A stretch of 64,000 nucleotides of DNA from NCBI GenBank assembly GCA_033980235.1, contig CM067072.1, positions 32,649,759-32,713,758 of the forward strand, written 5' to 3'. Numbering within the stretch: the stretch's first letter is position 1; each line of letters starts with the position of its first letter. The stretch is from Diadema setosum (taxonomy: Eukaryota; Echinodermata; Echinoidea; Diadematoida; Diadematidae). Of the stretch, positions 12,510 to 24,365 are shown one piece after another. A program made the position numbers and the translations under genes. A model generated the notes under the pieces. The model searched no databases. It was not told where the DNA came from and saw only the letters and a program-made list of their open reading frames with translations.

Positions 12510-13944
12510 GCTACAAACTGCCGTTTTTGGGACTGTACAGTGTCAAAATTTTCAAGCTCGCTTGCTTCGCTCGCTCGCATTTAATCGCTATGCATTTCTC
12601 CTGATGTTGCTGCCGAGTAATTGCCAGCAGTTGCTCCCGGTGCCCCCCCCCCCCCCCTTAATTTTAAAAGCGAAAGAATGTAGCTACAAAAAGTAGTTTT
12701 GGGACTGTAAAATGTCAAAATTTTCAAGCTCGCTCGCTTCGCTCGCTCGCATTTAATCGTCATGCCATGCTATGCTATTCTCTTGATGGTGCTGCCAGTA
12801 ATTGTCAGCAGTTGCGCCCGGTGCACCCCCACCCCCTTCATTTCCTAAGCGAAAAAAGTACAGCTACAAACGGCAGTTTTTGGACTGTACAATGTCAAAA
12901 TTTTCAAGCTCGCTCGCATATAATCTTTATGTCATTCTCCTGATGTTGCTGCCAGTAATTGCCAGCAGTTGCGCCCGGTGCGCCCCACCCCCCTTAATTT
13001 CTTAAGCGAAAAAATATAGCTACAAACTGCCGTTTTGGGACTGTACAATGTCAAAATTTTCAAGCTCGCTTGCTTCGCTCGCTCGCGTTAATCGCTATGC
13101 TATTCTCCTGATGTTGCTGCCGAGTAATTGCAAGCGAAAAAATGTAGCTACAAAAAGCAGTTTGGGGACTGTAAAATGTCAAAATTTTCAAGCTCGCTCG
13201 CTTCGCTCGCTCGCATTTAATCGTTATGTCATTCTCCTGATGATATTAAATTGCCAGCAAATGCGCCTGGTGCGCCCCCCTTATTTTCCAAAGCGAAAAA
13301 GATAATATAGCTACAAACGGCAGTTTTTGGACTGTACAATGTCAAAATTTTCAAGCTCGTTTGCTTCGCTCGCTCGCATTTAATCGTCATGCCATTCTCC
13401 CGATGTTGCTGCCGAGTAATTACCAGCAGTTGCGCCCGGTGCGTCCCCCCCCCCCCCCTTATTTTTCTAAGCGAAAAAGATATAGCTACAAACGGCAGTT
13501 TTGGGACTGTGAAATGTCAAAATTTTCAAGCTCGCTCGCATTTAATCCTTATGTCACTCTTCTTAATTCTTCCCTTCTTCCCTTAATTTCCTAAGCGAAA
13601 AAATATAGCTACAAACTGCCGTTTTGGGACTGTACAGTGTCAAAATTTTCAAGCTCACTTGCTTCGCTCGCTCGCATTTAATCGCTATGCTATTCTCCTG
13701 ATGTTGCTGCCGAGTAATTGCCAGCAGTCGCTCCCGGTGCCCCCCCCCCCCCTTAATTTTCAAAGCGAAAGAATGTAGCTACAAAAAGCAGTTTTGGGAC
13801 TGTAAAATGTCAAAATTTTCAAGCTCGCTCGCTTCGCTCGCTCGCATTTAATCGTCATGCCATGCTATGCTATTCTTCTGATGTTGCTGCCAGTAATTGT
13901 CAGCAGTTGCACCCGGTGCGCCCCCACCCCCTTTATTTCCTAAG
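12510..13944. repeat. ~170 bp tandem array, block 1
   Basis: About nine units marked by the anchor ATGTCAAAATTTTCAAGCTC, at about 12,540, 12,713, 12,892, 13,047, 13,176, 13,340, 13,514, 13,636 and 13,807. Each unit has GCTCGCTCGCTTCGCTCGC, a GATGTTGCTGCC.AGTAATTG segment, a C run of up to about 15, and TAGCTACAAA.GGCAGTTTT. Short frames such as MSKFSSSLAS are translations of the repeat. Confidence 0.9.
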
Positions 13945-15051
13945 GGTGGGATTTCACGGAGCACGCGAACGATTTGCGAAGGACGCGAATGACAAAATCC
14001 AACATTCGGAAAAGTTTTTCTCCGAATGTTTTCCGACAATGAAGCCGAAAACTATATTCTTGCGCAATTTGTGCGAAGTTCCCACGACGTATGTGCGATT
14101 GTCGTGTGTATCATTGCTAAAGTACAGCATGTTACGTACACGAAGAACACGCGACGGAAATGCGAACAACGAAAAATTTTCAATAATCATGGGAGAAAAT
14201 GTAGCAAGGAGAGGTGGAAGCAATAAAAAAAAATCAACTCAAATCAGCTTTCTTGAGTTGAATTTTTTTCTTTCCTCTATTTCTCTTTTCGTTTTCTCTC
14301 ATTTCTCAATCGTGTAATTGCCTACATTTTTTCCCCCTAGGACGTATCTCCACTAGTAAAGCATTTGATCTTTTTTTTTTTTTTGCAGTTCTTCTAACAC
14401 ATAATCTCTATAGTTCAAATGAAATTTACATACTTTAGATTGATTTTAAGTATATTCTGCGATTTTTTTTTTGTATATCAAATATTCTTTCTCTTTGCTA
14501 GTCTATAATTTCTTTTGTTACTATAGTTGTTAATAATTGTTTGGTGTTTAGATGTATGCTACGATTTCTATTTGCAGAAAACGTACAGGGCATACATCCC
14601 CCAAACGTGAGCTAAACGTTCGCGAGAATGTCTCAAAAGGTACGCGAACAGTTTGCGATTACGTCGTAAAATGATCGGAAAAACTTCGCAGATTTCGCGT
14701 AACATACGCGAGACATTCTCAGAAGTTTCGGAGTCTGTTTGGGGTTTCACGAACATTTTGCGAACATCGCGCGTGTCTTGCGAAGGTCTTGCGCATATGA
14801 CGAAGCTTTAAAGACACTTTCGAGAACAATTCACGAGCAAATCCCGACTAAGTGTGCGGAAAAGGTTCGCGAAAAATTTCAAACTTTTTTGAAATTCTCG
14901 CCGAATTAAAAACGACATTCGCGAACAATTGACGACGCTTCCGAACCCTCACGTTTGTTTGGCGATCTTTTGCAGACTAAAATGCGAATGCTGGATTTTT
15001 CCATTCGCGTCATTCGCAAATCGTTCGCGTGCTCCGTGAAATCCCACCCTT
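13945..15051. mobile_element. ~1.1 kb inverted-repeat DNA element, copy 3, inserted in the ~170 bp array
   Basis: Both ends are well preserved: AGGGTGGGATTTCACGGAGC and the inverse GCTCCGTGAAATCCCACCCT, with inverted ends of about 50 bases. The flanks are CCTA and TAGCG. The unoccupied version of the same site is visible at 15,735-15,745 (CCTAAGCG) in a paralogous array unit, which fixes the element's borders to within a base or two and supports a TA target. Confidence 0.88.
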
Positions 15052-16590
15052 AGCGAAAAATGTACAGCTACAAACGGCAGTTTTTGGACTGTAAAATGTC
15101 AAAATTTTCAAGCTCGCTCGCTTCGCTCGTTCGCATTTAATCGTCATGCCTTTCTCCCGATGTTGCTGCCGAGTAATTGCCGGAACAGTTGCTCCCGGTG
15201 CCCCCCCCCCCCCTTAATTTTCAAAGCGAAAAAATGTAGCTACAAAAAGCAGTTTTGGGACTGTAAAATGTCAAAATTTTCAAGCTCGCTCGCTTCGCTC
15301 GCTCGCATTTAATCGCTATGCTATTCTCCTGATGTTGCTGCCGAGTAATTGCCAGCAGTTGCTCCCGGTGCCCCCCCCCCTTAATTTTCAAAGCGAAAAA
15401 ATGTAGCTACAAAAAGCAGTTTTGGGACTGTAAAATGTCAAAATTTTCAAGCTCGCTCGCTTCGCTCGCTCGCATTTAATCGCTATGCTATTCTCCTGAT
15501 GTTGCTGCCGAGTAATTGCCAGCAGTTGCTCCCGGTGCCCCCCCCCCCCTTAATTTTCAAAGCGAAAGAATGTAGCTACAAAAAGCAGTTTTGGGACTGT
15601 AAAATGTCAAAATTTTCAAGCTCGCTCGCTTCGCTCGCTCGCATTTAATCGTCATGCCATGCTATGCTATTCTTCTGATGTTGCTGCCAGTAATTGTCAG
15701 CAGTTGCACCCGGTGCGCCCCCACCCCCTTTATTTCCTAAGCGAAAAAAGTACAGCTACAAACGGCAGTTTTTGGACTGTAAAATGTCAAAATTTTCAAG
15801 CTCGCTCGCTTCGCTCGTTCGCATTTAATCGTCATGCCTTTCTCCCAATGTTGCTGCCGAGTAATTGCCAACAGTTGCTCCCGGTGGCCCCCCCCCCCCC
15901 CTTAATTTTCAAAGCGAAAAAATGTAGCTACAAAAAGCAGTTTTGGGACTGTAAAATGTCAAAATTTTCAAGCTCGCTCGCTTCGCTCGCTCGCATTTAA
16001 TCGTCATGCCATTCTCCTGATGTTGTTGCCGAGTAATTACCAGCAGTTGCGCCCGGTGCGCCCCCCCCCCCCCTTATTTTTCAAAGCGAAAAAGATATAG
16101 CTACAAACGGCAGTTTTTGGACTGTGAAATGTCAAAATTTTCAAGCTCGCTCGCATATAATCTTTATGTCATTCTCCTGATGTTGCTGCCAGTAATTGCC
16201 AGCAGTTGCGCCCGGTGCGCCCCACCCCCCTTAATTTCTTAAGCGAAAAAATATGGCTACAAACTGCCGTTTTGGGACTGTACAATGTCAAAATTTTCAA
16301 GCTCGCTTGCTTCGCTCGCTCGCGTTAATCGCTATGCTATTCTCCTGATGTTGCTGCCGAGTAATTGCAAGCGAAAAAATGTAGCTACAAAAAGCAGTTT
16401 GGGGACTGTAAAATGTCAAAATTTTCAAGCTCGCTCGCTTCGCTTGCTCGCATTTAATCGTTATGTCATTCTCCTGATGATATTAAATTGCCAGCAAATG
16501 CGCCTGGTGCGCCCCCCTTATTTTCCAAAGCGAAAAAAAATAATATAGCTACAAACGGCAGTTTTTGGACTGTACAATGTCAAAATTCAT
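15052..16590. repeat. ~170 bp tandem array, block 2
   Basis: About ten further units (anchors near 15,096, 15,268, 15,436, 15,604, 15,785, 15,954, 16,132, 16,285, 16,417 and 16,577). The unit lengths 178-153-132-160 at the end echo 179-155-129-164 in block 1, and the sequences there are almost identical, so part of the array was duplicated as a higher-order block. Confidence 0.9.
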
Positions 16591-17799
16591 GATCGCGTTC
16601 ATGATCTTCAGTGTGAGAATTAAGACAAGAAGTTTCTCTAAAATGATACCATTTTATAGGCAAAATTGTTCAATAATAATCTACATAAAATGTACTGCTG
16701 CCTTAAACATGTTGGACTGTTTTAAGTCGATAGAACACGCAAAAAAAAAATGAATCAAATTGCACCATTTACAACATCAATATGCAAAAAGTTCTCACAC
16801 ACCCTCCCCCCTCGCTCGCATCTCTCCCTCGCATCTAACCGCTCCCCCTAAGATCAAATCCTGGCTACGCCGGTGATAGGCCCCACTATTTAGTAGGTCT
16901 TCACAGTGATGTTGCACAGGCGGAGCAAGAGCTGAAATACCACGATGTAGTCATTCAATTATCTATGAATATTTCTTTTTCTTACTTGTTTTTTTATAGG
17001 AAAAAGATCCCAAATTTTACCAAAAGTGTGCACCAGATCGATGAATTTGAGGTCTGAAAATGCCAAATTTTTCTCGTGTGCATGGGAGGGGGAAACCCCC
17101 CTCCCACATCCTCCCCCAGGCCGCTCCGCTCCCTCGCACAGATATTCAAACTCAAAGTCCCTCCCCCTACCCCCCATCATTACAACGGAACGATGCCCCT
17201 GTGATGATTGCTTCACTGACTTAAATCAAGAAAATTGAAGAATACAATTAATAGCTACAGGAAAATATCTACTGCGTTATTCAAGAAATGGATATCCTTA
17301 TTATCATTTTATTGAATTTAGTTGGGCATTATTCAGGGCTGCGCTACGTCTTTGAAAGGGGGGGGGGGGGGGGCGCAAAGCAAAATCGCCTGTCAGCCAA
17401 GAAGAAAGAACATCAAAAGACAAGAGAAACAACAACAAAAAATTCTTCATACTTTTAAGGTCTGATTCTCCGCCGAAAGTCGGCTGACAAGAAAAACAAA
17501 CAAACAAAAACAAGAACAAAAAGTCGTCATATTTTTGCTGCCACTTCCCTCCCACTTTGCATGGAAAAGAGTGGGACATTTGATCCCTGTAAAGTGTGTG
17601 TGTGTGTGTATGTGTGGATGGGGGGGGGGGGGGGGGCAAGCTTCCCCCCCCCCCCCCCCCCCAGGGCTGCGCCGGTCCGGTTATGGGCTTGTAATCGTGG
17701 TGATGGTGACTATCGCCAATCATCCCCCCCCCCCCCCCACTCCTCACTACGGATTTACGCCGTTGCTTTAAAGAAGCAATTTTGCAGCAGTCATGGATC
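16591..17799. repeat. Dispersed C-rich repeat, also at 42.2-42.7 kb
   Basis: From about 16,960 the sequence matches a unit of the 39.9-42.7 kb field (AAAAGTGTGCACCAGATCGA, GGGGGAAACCCCCCTCC). From 17,175 to 17,780 it matches 42,233-42,660 in order (ACGGAACGATG, TTTGCTGCCACTTCCC, GATCCCTGTAAAGTGTGTGT, CTGCGCCGGTC.GGTTATGGG). The 189-residue minus-strand frame here is a translation of G/C runs and is not a gene. Confidence 0.75.
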
Positions 17800-18256
17800 A
17801 AATAAGCACCACATAGGTGCAACATTTTACCTATATATAAAGCACAAAATTGCACCCTTAAGAGAGGGCACAATCTTGGAACTTTGCGTGCTTCTTTGCA
17901 CCCTCACGAAAGAGTGTAAAGTTGCACCAAAAGTAAAGGCAAGACAGTGTGCAAAGATGCGCCGAAAAACTAAAGGGTGAAAGATCGCACCCTCAAGAAA
18001 GGTGCAAACTTAGCACCACTTAGTGTGGGTGGAAATATGCACCCAAGGGAAAAACTTCCCACCCTCAATAAAGGGTGCAAATTTGCACCCTCTCTGGAGG
18101 TGCAAAGGTGCACCGCTAGGGTGCAAAATTATACCATTGCACCATGGTGCAACTTTTGTTCTTGAGGGTCCAAGATAACACCCATAGGGATCCACCAGTG
18201 TGACATCACTTTGCACCCTTAAAAGGTGCAAGAGTGAACCATTTTTTCTTAGTGTG
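17800..18256. repeat. Palindrome-rich GGGTGCA/TGCACCC segment
   Basis: More than fifteen copies of GTGCAA or TGCACC in both orientations at short spacing, ending in the right terminus of the nested insertion. The segment can fold into many small hairpins. A non-autonomous transposon end is the best explanation. Confidence 0.6.
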
Positions 18257-18876
18257 TATGTGTCGGTAATTTTGAATAATTTGATACAAAGTAATAAATG
18301 GTAACACAGAATTTTAATTCGGTTAATTAGTATTGAAAGTTTTGTATTATTTAAACCGACAGGAACATAAAGGAAGTTTCACCGAGAATGTAAATGTGAC
18401 GTATAATGACCCCTGACAGATTGTCAAACGTTTTTTTTTTTTTCTTTGACGGAAGGTCCACCAAATTCAACTGTTTTGTATAACTTTGACGGATGATAAG
18501 ACTGTACAATATCTTAATGCCAGGTCTTCAAAACCTTGGCATGTTTTCTCTCAAAGGAACCATATCTGTCTGAATGTAGAATTGCTAGGCAGAATGATTA
18601 CGCGAAATGAGTACTGCACGACACATATCACTTCATACAAACCCTAAAGAAATGTCATGTTTTTGCAGTGTACCATTTTTTTTTTATGAGTGTAGTACTT
18701 TTGAACAATTTGATTTCTGATGGTTGTATAGAGTTATAAGTGGTAATATAGAATTTTGATTTGAACTGGTATTAAAAATTTTGTATTATTCAAACACATG
18801 ATTTAAAATGAAATCAAGGTTCAACGGAAATGTCAATGTGACTTTTAATGACCCCTGGTAGATTATCTAATGATCT

Positions 18877-18924
<48 letters not shown>

Positions 18925-19115
18925 CCTAACAAAAGGTCTGTTAAATTTGTATGTTTTATATTACTCTGACGGAGGAAAAGTTGGTATCATATTGCCAGGT
19001 CTCCAAAACTTCGGAGTGTTTTCCCTCAAATGAATCATATCCGTTTGAATCTAAATCATTAGGTTGAATAATCAATTTATACAGTAATGAAATGGGTATT
19101 GTACGCAAATTTGGA
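18257..19115. repeat. Tandem array (units very roughly 350-450 bp), second part, about two units
   Basis: Begins TATGTGTCGGTAATTTTGAA, the same stretch that opens the inter-unit segment at 3,236, and holds two more units (about 18,395-18,690 and 18,830-19,115) with the same landmarks (TGCCAGGTCT, CCTTGGCATG, TTTGCAGTGTACC). The second contains a GT microsatellite (18,882-18,921) where other units have a T run. Followed at 19,125-19,190 by a separate minisatellite. Confidence 0.8.
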
Positions 19116-19190
19116 CAAAACCTTGTTTTTGTCCTCCCGTTTTGTCCTCCCGTTTTGTCCTCCCGTTTTGTCCTCCCGTTTTATCCTCCC
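19116..19190. repeat. 13 bp minisatellite GTTTTGTCCTCCC
   Basis: Five near-perfect units, 19,125-19,190. They sit between two inward copies of GGACAAA.CCTTG (19,112-19,124 and 19,196-19,208). Confidence 0.85.
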
Positions 19191-21791
19191 GGTTGGGACA
19201 AACCTTGACTTTGTCCTCCTGTAGGACATAGTAACGTCATGTCTGATTTTTGTTTGATTGCGTTTTCTATGCAATCCCTGAATTTGGATGAATACCACAA
19301 CTCAGTTATATGTTATGTGTTGTAGTTGTTGCTGATAATCCTGACAAAGATTAAGTAATTTACGTGTATGATCCCGTAAAGAACATCACTGTTCAGTGCT
19401 TTTCTTTTTTACTTTCTTTTCCTTCTCTCCTTTTTTTTTTGCGACGAATTTAATCGGCATAAACGCTAACTATTTGTTGATTGTTGATATAGGTGATACA
19501 CCTTCAGATAGTTTACCGAAACTTACTTAACTTTAAAAGTCTGGTCTGGAATGAATTGACAGTGATAAGTACACGGCGCTTGACATCACTACATGTTTTG
19601 TTTTGTTTTGTTTTTGTTTGTTTTTGTTTTGTTTTGTTTTGTTTTTTTGGATGGGGTTTTAAATTGTTTCGTACTCCATTTGGATGGAGTCGAATGACCC
19701 CGTGCTCTTGCACTCAACTCCATTCCCTTTACAATTCTCAAGTCTTACACCTTTATTGTTGATGAAATCACGGAGTTTATCTTTTATATACATACAAACT
19801 TCTGCAATTTGGATTTGAATGGTTTTTACGTGTGAAGCAATGTGTCACTTTTCCACACGATGTATGTAATGAGGTACGTGATGAAGCATGCTCCTGCACC
19901 TGTTTATTACTTGGGTCTTTCTTCTGCTTGTTCGCCTCTCTCTCTTTTTCATTGCAACCAGACTTAACTTGTACAAACACAACAGATGATCACATGCATC
20001 CTCATTTGGGGTGAGGATGTAGACAACTCAATAGGTTTGACTCAGTTAACACGTTATGTAATCCCAAGTCATGATGGAGCGGGGTATCGCTCTGACTGAT
20101 CCTGTTTTGCTTTGTCTGTTGCTAGGTGTTATCTTAACTCCCAGCACAACGTATCTGATTTGCATATGCATTATTTGTTGTTAGAATATGCCAATTCTAC
20201 TCGAAAGCACGTCGTATATTTGACAGATGATCTGCAGTTCTTTTATCTTATGGGTCAATAGCACTAGCACCTTTATTTTCTTCTCTTGCCCAGCAATGTG
20301 TCATGCATAATAACCCATACAAATACCTTTATGTTTGTTCATTTCGTTGCCTTATTTTCAAGACGATACTCACAATGTAGCGTGCTATGTTCGTACTTTC
20401 TTTCTCTCGTTCTATCTCTCTTCTTTTCATGAAGAAATAGCTGACAATTGCAATCTGAATGGCTCTTTCGCACCGTGTTATGACCATGGTCTGCGTGACG
20501 ATTACTTGTGACATAAGATAGGATTTTTTTTTTCTTTGTTGTCCTCTGAATAGGTGGCGTGACATCGGCTATCAGTTCATCGAACTGTAAATTTAGTGCA
20601 CAACTATGGCACGTATATTGTAATACAAATCTTGGAGAATGAATGAAGCAGTGTTGCGTTATGTAATCCCGTGTTCAATTGGAATGGTGTCATGTCTTTA
20701 TTCCGGGTGTAACTCATTTTCCCTCTCTTCTCTCAACAAATTGAATTTGAATTGCATTGACTCTAATTCTTTTATATAAGATGCCATGACACGCCACGAA
20801 TTTGTTTTTATTTATTTTTTCTTTTGAAAATAGGGTAACCAAACTGCAGGCCTCGTTTCATATCATATCATGTCATGTCCATGGTCAATGGCGTCACTTT
20901 CTGTCACTAGGGCTGCTGTTTTCTTTTTTTCTTCTTCTCCTTTTCTTTTTCCTCTTCTGCAATTTTTTAACTCCTGTGTCATCTCTCAGCTTGGTGGCGT
21001 GACGTTGTTGGTTTAAGTAAAATAAGTAATGGCACATGTATACACAGTGTTTGTTTTTATGTAAGTGAAAATGGGTGGGTCATGGGGTGTCACTTAGCTT
21101 CGGTTCTCATTTCAGGCTCTCCATCTGGTGGAGTAGCGTCAATCTGATTCTGTGATGAAATGCAGGTATAATGATAAATGATATGGATAGTTTGTTTTGA
21201 AAAGAAATGTTATGATGTGTTTTCAGAGTTTAGCATATCATAATGTAATGGATGTTTGTCTTCTTCTTTTTTTTATTTCGAGGATTGGTTTAATTCGTCC
21301 CTTCTCCTTTGTTAGGGGATTTCTAGTTCTGACTGTGAGTTGACGAATGATTTGATTTTTATTGAATTTATAGTTCGGGTTCGGCAATCTTTGATGGGGT
21401 GGGAAGGGGTCTCTTTCTTGCATGTTGTTCACTACTCATGAATAAGAGCTATAGAATTATGTATAATAGGCTGTATTTTTTTTTCTTGTCTTTGTGCTGT
21501 CCTTGTTTATTGTCGGTACTCTGCTCTCTTGTAACCCTTTCACCTTGTCTTCTCTTACTTCCCTCTCCCCCTTCTAGTATTCCTACTTCATTCTTTCCGC
21601 AGCGATGCTCGCATTCTTCCGTTATCCCTTTTCTTCTGTTCTTAATTGGGTCATCGCCTTGTGCACTCGAACGCACTCTGCATGGTTCTCGCTGAATCTC
21701 GAGTTCGGTCTTGCCATTCATCCTTTATATTTTAGATGATGCGAATTGGAAACTTCGCTTTCAGTTCACTAAATAACGACGAATTTTTGAC
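19191..21791. other. Non-coding region, nothing firm
   Basis: A TTTTG-rich tract at 19,595-19,650 and scattered pyrimidine runs. Two loose echoes (TTATGTAATCCC at 20,053 and 20,660; GGTGGCGTGAC at 20,554 and 20,993) hint at an old duplication but are too short to claim. I see no exon that would supply the missing RPTP 5' end. Confidence 0.3.
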
Positions 21792-24053
21792 ATGTTTCAT
21801 CAAGACCCAGTATCATATACAGTTAATGACCCCCAAAATGATGAGTATCCTGCTGTTTATGATTTCGATTTTTATGAAACAGATGTAGAATTTAATGAGG
21901 ATAATCATGAACAATATATAAGTTCCAAGTGTTATACTATGAATCAGTTCAAATCTTTAATCGGACTTACTGATAGTTTATCATTATTGCATTTGAACAT
22001 AAGGAGTTTGAATAAGAATTTTGATAACTTTTGTTGTTTTCTGGACAATACTCATGATATATCTTTATCTATAATAGGTCTTAGCGAAACATGGATTACT
22101 CAGGACTCTGCTTCCGCATATTCTATTCCAGGCTACGATTTTATAGAAAATAGTAGACGCGATAAAATGGGCGGAGGTTTTGGTTTATACGTCAAACAAA
22201 ACCTTGATTACGTTATATGCACAAAGATTTAATGTGCATGAACGGAGTCGTTGAGTCATTATATGTTGAAATCAAGGTCGCCCATGCCAAAAAAACATAC
22301 TTGTATTTATGATGTATAGACCTCCTAATTCTAACAGCCAAGATTTTTTGGATTATTTGCAAATTTTATTCCATAATCCAGTATTTCATAATAAAGACTG
22401 TTATATTATGGTAGATTTTAATGTTATATTATGGTAGATTTTAATATAGATTTATCTAAGTTTCAAACAATGAATACTGCTCAATCTTTTCCTGATATTA
22501 TGATGTCCACATCTTTTTTACCCCTTATAACCAAACCAACTCGAGTAACCAACCACTCGGCAACTCTTATTGACAATATATTTTGTAATATTAACCCCTT
22601 ACCGGTCTCTGGTATTGTTCTTTCAGATTTATCAGACCATTACCCTATTTTCACTCACATACCCCTTAAGAAAAAAAAATACCATGAATGACCCGGTGTC
22701 AACTTTCCGGAAAGTGACACCTGGAAATATAGAGAGGTTGCAAAATGACCTCGCTAATGTGGATTGGTCTTCTGTATATAATACCGAAAATACAAATGAG
22801 GCTTATGATTCGTTTATGAGTACTTTAATTTCGCTTCTGGATAAGCACGTTCCTGTTGTTAAAAAGAAATCTGGAAATTATAAAAGATCCCCTAGACTTC
22901 CATGGATATCAATCGAAAGAATAATTTGTATTATGCTGACAAAATTAAACGTACCCAGCAATCTCATGATAGATACACTTCATATAAAAACGTCCTCACA
23001 CAAATATTACGTTATGAGAAACGGAAATATATATATATATATATTTTTTTTTTTTTGTATTTCTGGATTTTTTTGATCAGATCGAAAAAACATCGTGCTT
23101 TTTCACAGGTCATAATATTATGACAAATACATTTTTGACATCACAAAACAAAAGTTTGGTAGCATTCAATGATAGTAAAACTACCTGGCGTCTGATCCTT
23201 TTTTGGACTATAGTCTGTAACACACGTTAACACCAATAATTCTAGAATCGTATACACAGAAAACGAGGGAAAAGAAAAAAAAAATAGAAAAAATAGCCTT
23301 CAATGGAAACACTAGTTATTACCAAAGACGAGACAAAACAAACCAAAGGCGCAAGGACAAACACTACAATCTTTAAAAAAGAAAAAAAAAACAAGAAAAA
23401 CCAAAACAGAGGTACTATTCACCTAGCTCATTTATGCACTCTCCGTAACTTCCTTTCTACGATAACATAATTATACACCCAGCCCTGGGCTGAAGATGCA
23501 AAGTCTCCTGTCCCTTCTCCCGGCATGGGGGGGGGGGGGGTATTCGACGCTGCAATCTTTGAGGTGATAATGCAGGACAGAACAATTGTTTCATAAACAT
23601 AAACTACAGTGAACGCCATGACAAGAGAGAGAGAGAGAGAGAGAAACGAAAATATTTTACTAATCAGATAAGTTTGTTTAAACATGATATTCAAAATACT
23701 TGGAAAGTTAGTAATATGGCTATCAATAAAAATAGGGATAAACCCCGTATTACATCAGTTAAATACGGTGATTTATTTGTTGATGATGTTTCCTCAATAG
23801 TTGATATTTTTAATCAGTATTTTTCACAAATAGGAAGTAATCTTGCCCAAAATATTCCACTTACTCATCTGAATTTTCAAGATTATTTAGAACTCCCCAA
23901 TCCTAGCCCATTGTTTTTCATGCCTTTGCACAGAAATGAATTACTAGATATAGTTCAGAAGTTAAAAAATTAAAAAAAAAAAGCTCTGGTTATGACGGCA
24001 TTGATAATGTCCTTTTAAAATTACTGGCAGCAACATCACGAGAATTGCATAAC
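21792..24053 (+). pseudogene. LINE ORF2 remnant (endonuclease to start of RT), plus strand
   Basis: A different APE-type LINE. The start (21,792-22,232) carries LLHLNIRSLNKN, IIGLSETWI and GGGFGLYVK. The reading frame then shifts, and MMYRPPNSNSQDF is readable near 22,310. The catalytic GDFN site reads VDFN and sits in a 23-base tandem duplication (22,400-22,445) that shifts the frame. LSDLSDHYPIFTH follows (to 22,691). After a ~0.63 kb interruption the ORF resumes as FKHDIQNTWKV (23,674-23,973) and SGYDGID, then stops abruptly at 24,053 against an inverted copy of the ~170 bp repeat. No polymerase motif YADD or ORF1 is present. Confidence 0.85.
23028..23660. other. Insertion that splits the plus-strand LINE ORF2
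   Basis: The ORF2 reading ...QILRYEKRKY stops at about 23,022 and its natural continuation FKHDIQNTWK begins at 23,674. The intervening ~630 bases start with a TA repeat and a T run and end with a GA repeat (23,623-23,645). They include A-rich stretches and a 14-base G run near 23,527. No coding content or clear terminal repeats were recognised, so the class of insertion is unknown. Confidence 0.55.
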
Positions 24054-24292
24054 AATTAGATGCGAGCGAGCGGAACGAGCGAGCTTGAAAATTTTGAAAT
24101 TTTTGAAATTTTACAGTCCGAAAACTATCGTTTGAATCTATATTTTTTCGCTTTGGAAATTAAGGGGGGCGCACCGGGCGCACTGGTGGCAATTACTGAC
24201 AGCAACATTAGGAAAATTGCATTTTAATTAAATGCGAGCGAGCGACCTTGAAAATTTTGACATTTTGACAGTCCAAAAACTGCAGTTTGTAG

Positions 24293-24337
<45 letters not shown>

Positions 24338-24365
24338 GCTTTTGAAATTAAGGGGGGGGGGAGCC
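24054..24365 (-). repeat. Two inverted copies of the ~170 bp unit, next to the LINE break
   Basis: GATGCGAGCGAGCGGAACGA, TGAAAATTTTGAAATTTT, then GGGGGGCGCACCGGGCGCAC are the reverse complement of the array unit. A second unit follows from about 24,230 to 24,365, broken by a TA microsatellite (24,294-24,322). It lies 7.5 kb away from the array and in reverse orientation, so the unit can move or was moved by rearrangement. Confidence 0.85.

Larger units (their letters stand above)
3718..18256. mobile_element. 14.5 kb nested insertion bounded by CACACTAAGAAAAAA ends
   Basis: The left end is CACACTAAGAAAAAAGGCTC and the right end is the inverse of CACACTAAGAAAAAATGGTT, with TA on both outer sides (3,716-3,717 and 18,257-18,258). 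The array to the left and right is the same array in correct phase. The right end (17,800-18,256) is dense in GGGTGCA/TGCACCC words. The ends and TA duplication suggest a Tc1/mariner-like non-autonomous element that later became a landing site for many others. No transposase was seen. Confidence 0.6.

Noticed and set aside
13862..14317. 151-residue plus-strand frame
   Set aside because: It crosses the junction of an array unit and the 1.1 kb inverted-repeat element and has no conserved motif; the parallel frame in copy 1 differs.
17304..17873. 189-residue minus-strand reading frame, the longest in the window
   Set aside because: It translates G and C runs and a GT repeat (poly-Gly, poly-Pro, His-Thr runs) inside a dispersed repeat; there is no domain or splice support.
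21399..21695. Hydrophobic 98-residue frame as a signal-peptide exon
   Set aside because: The hydrophobicity comes from CT/TTC-rich DNA; there is no donor in a suitable phase and no link to exon 1.
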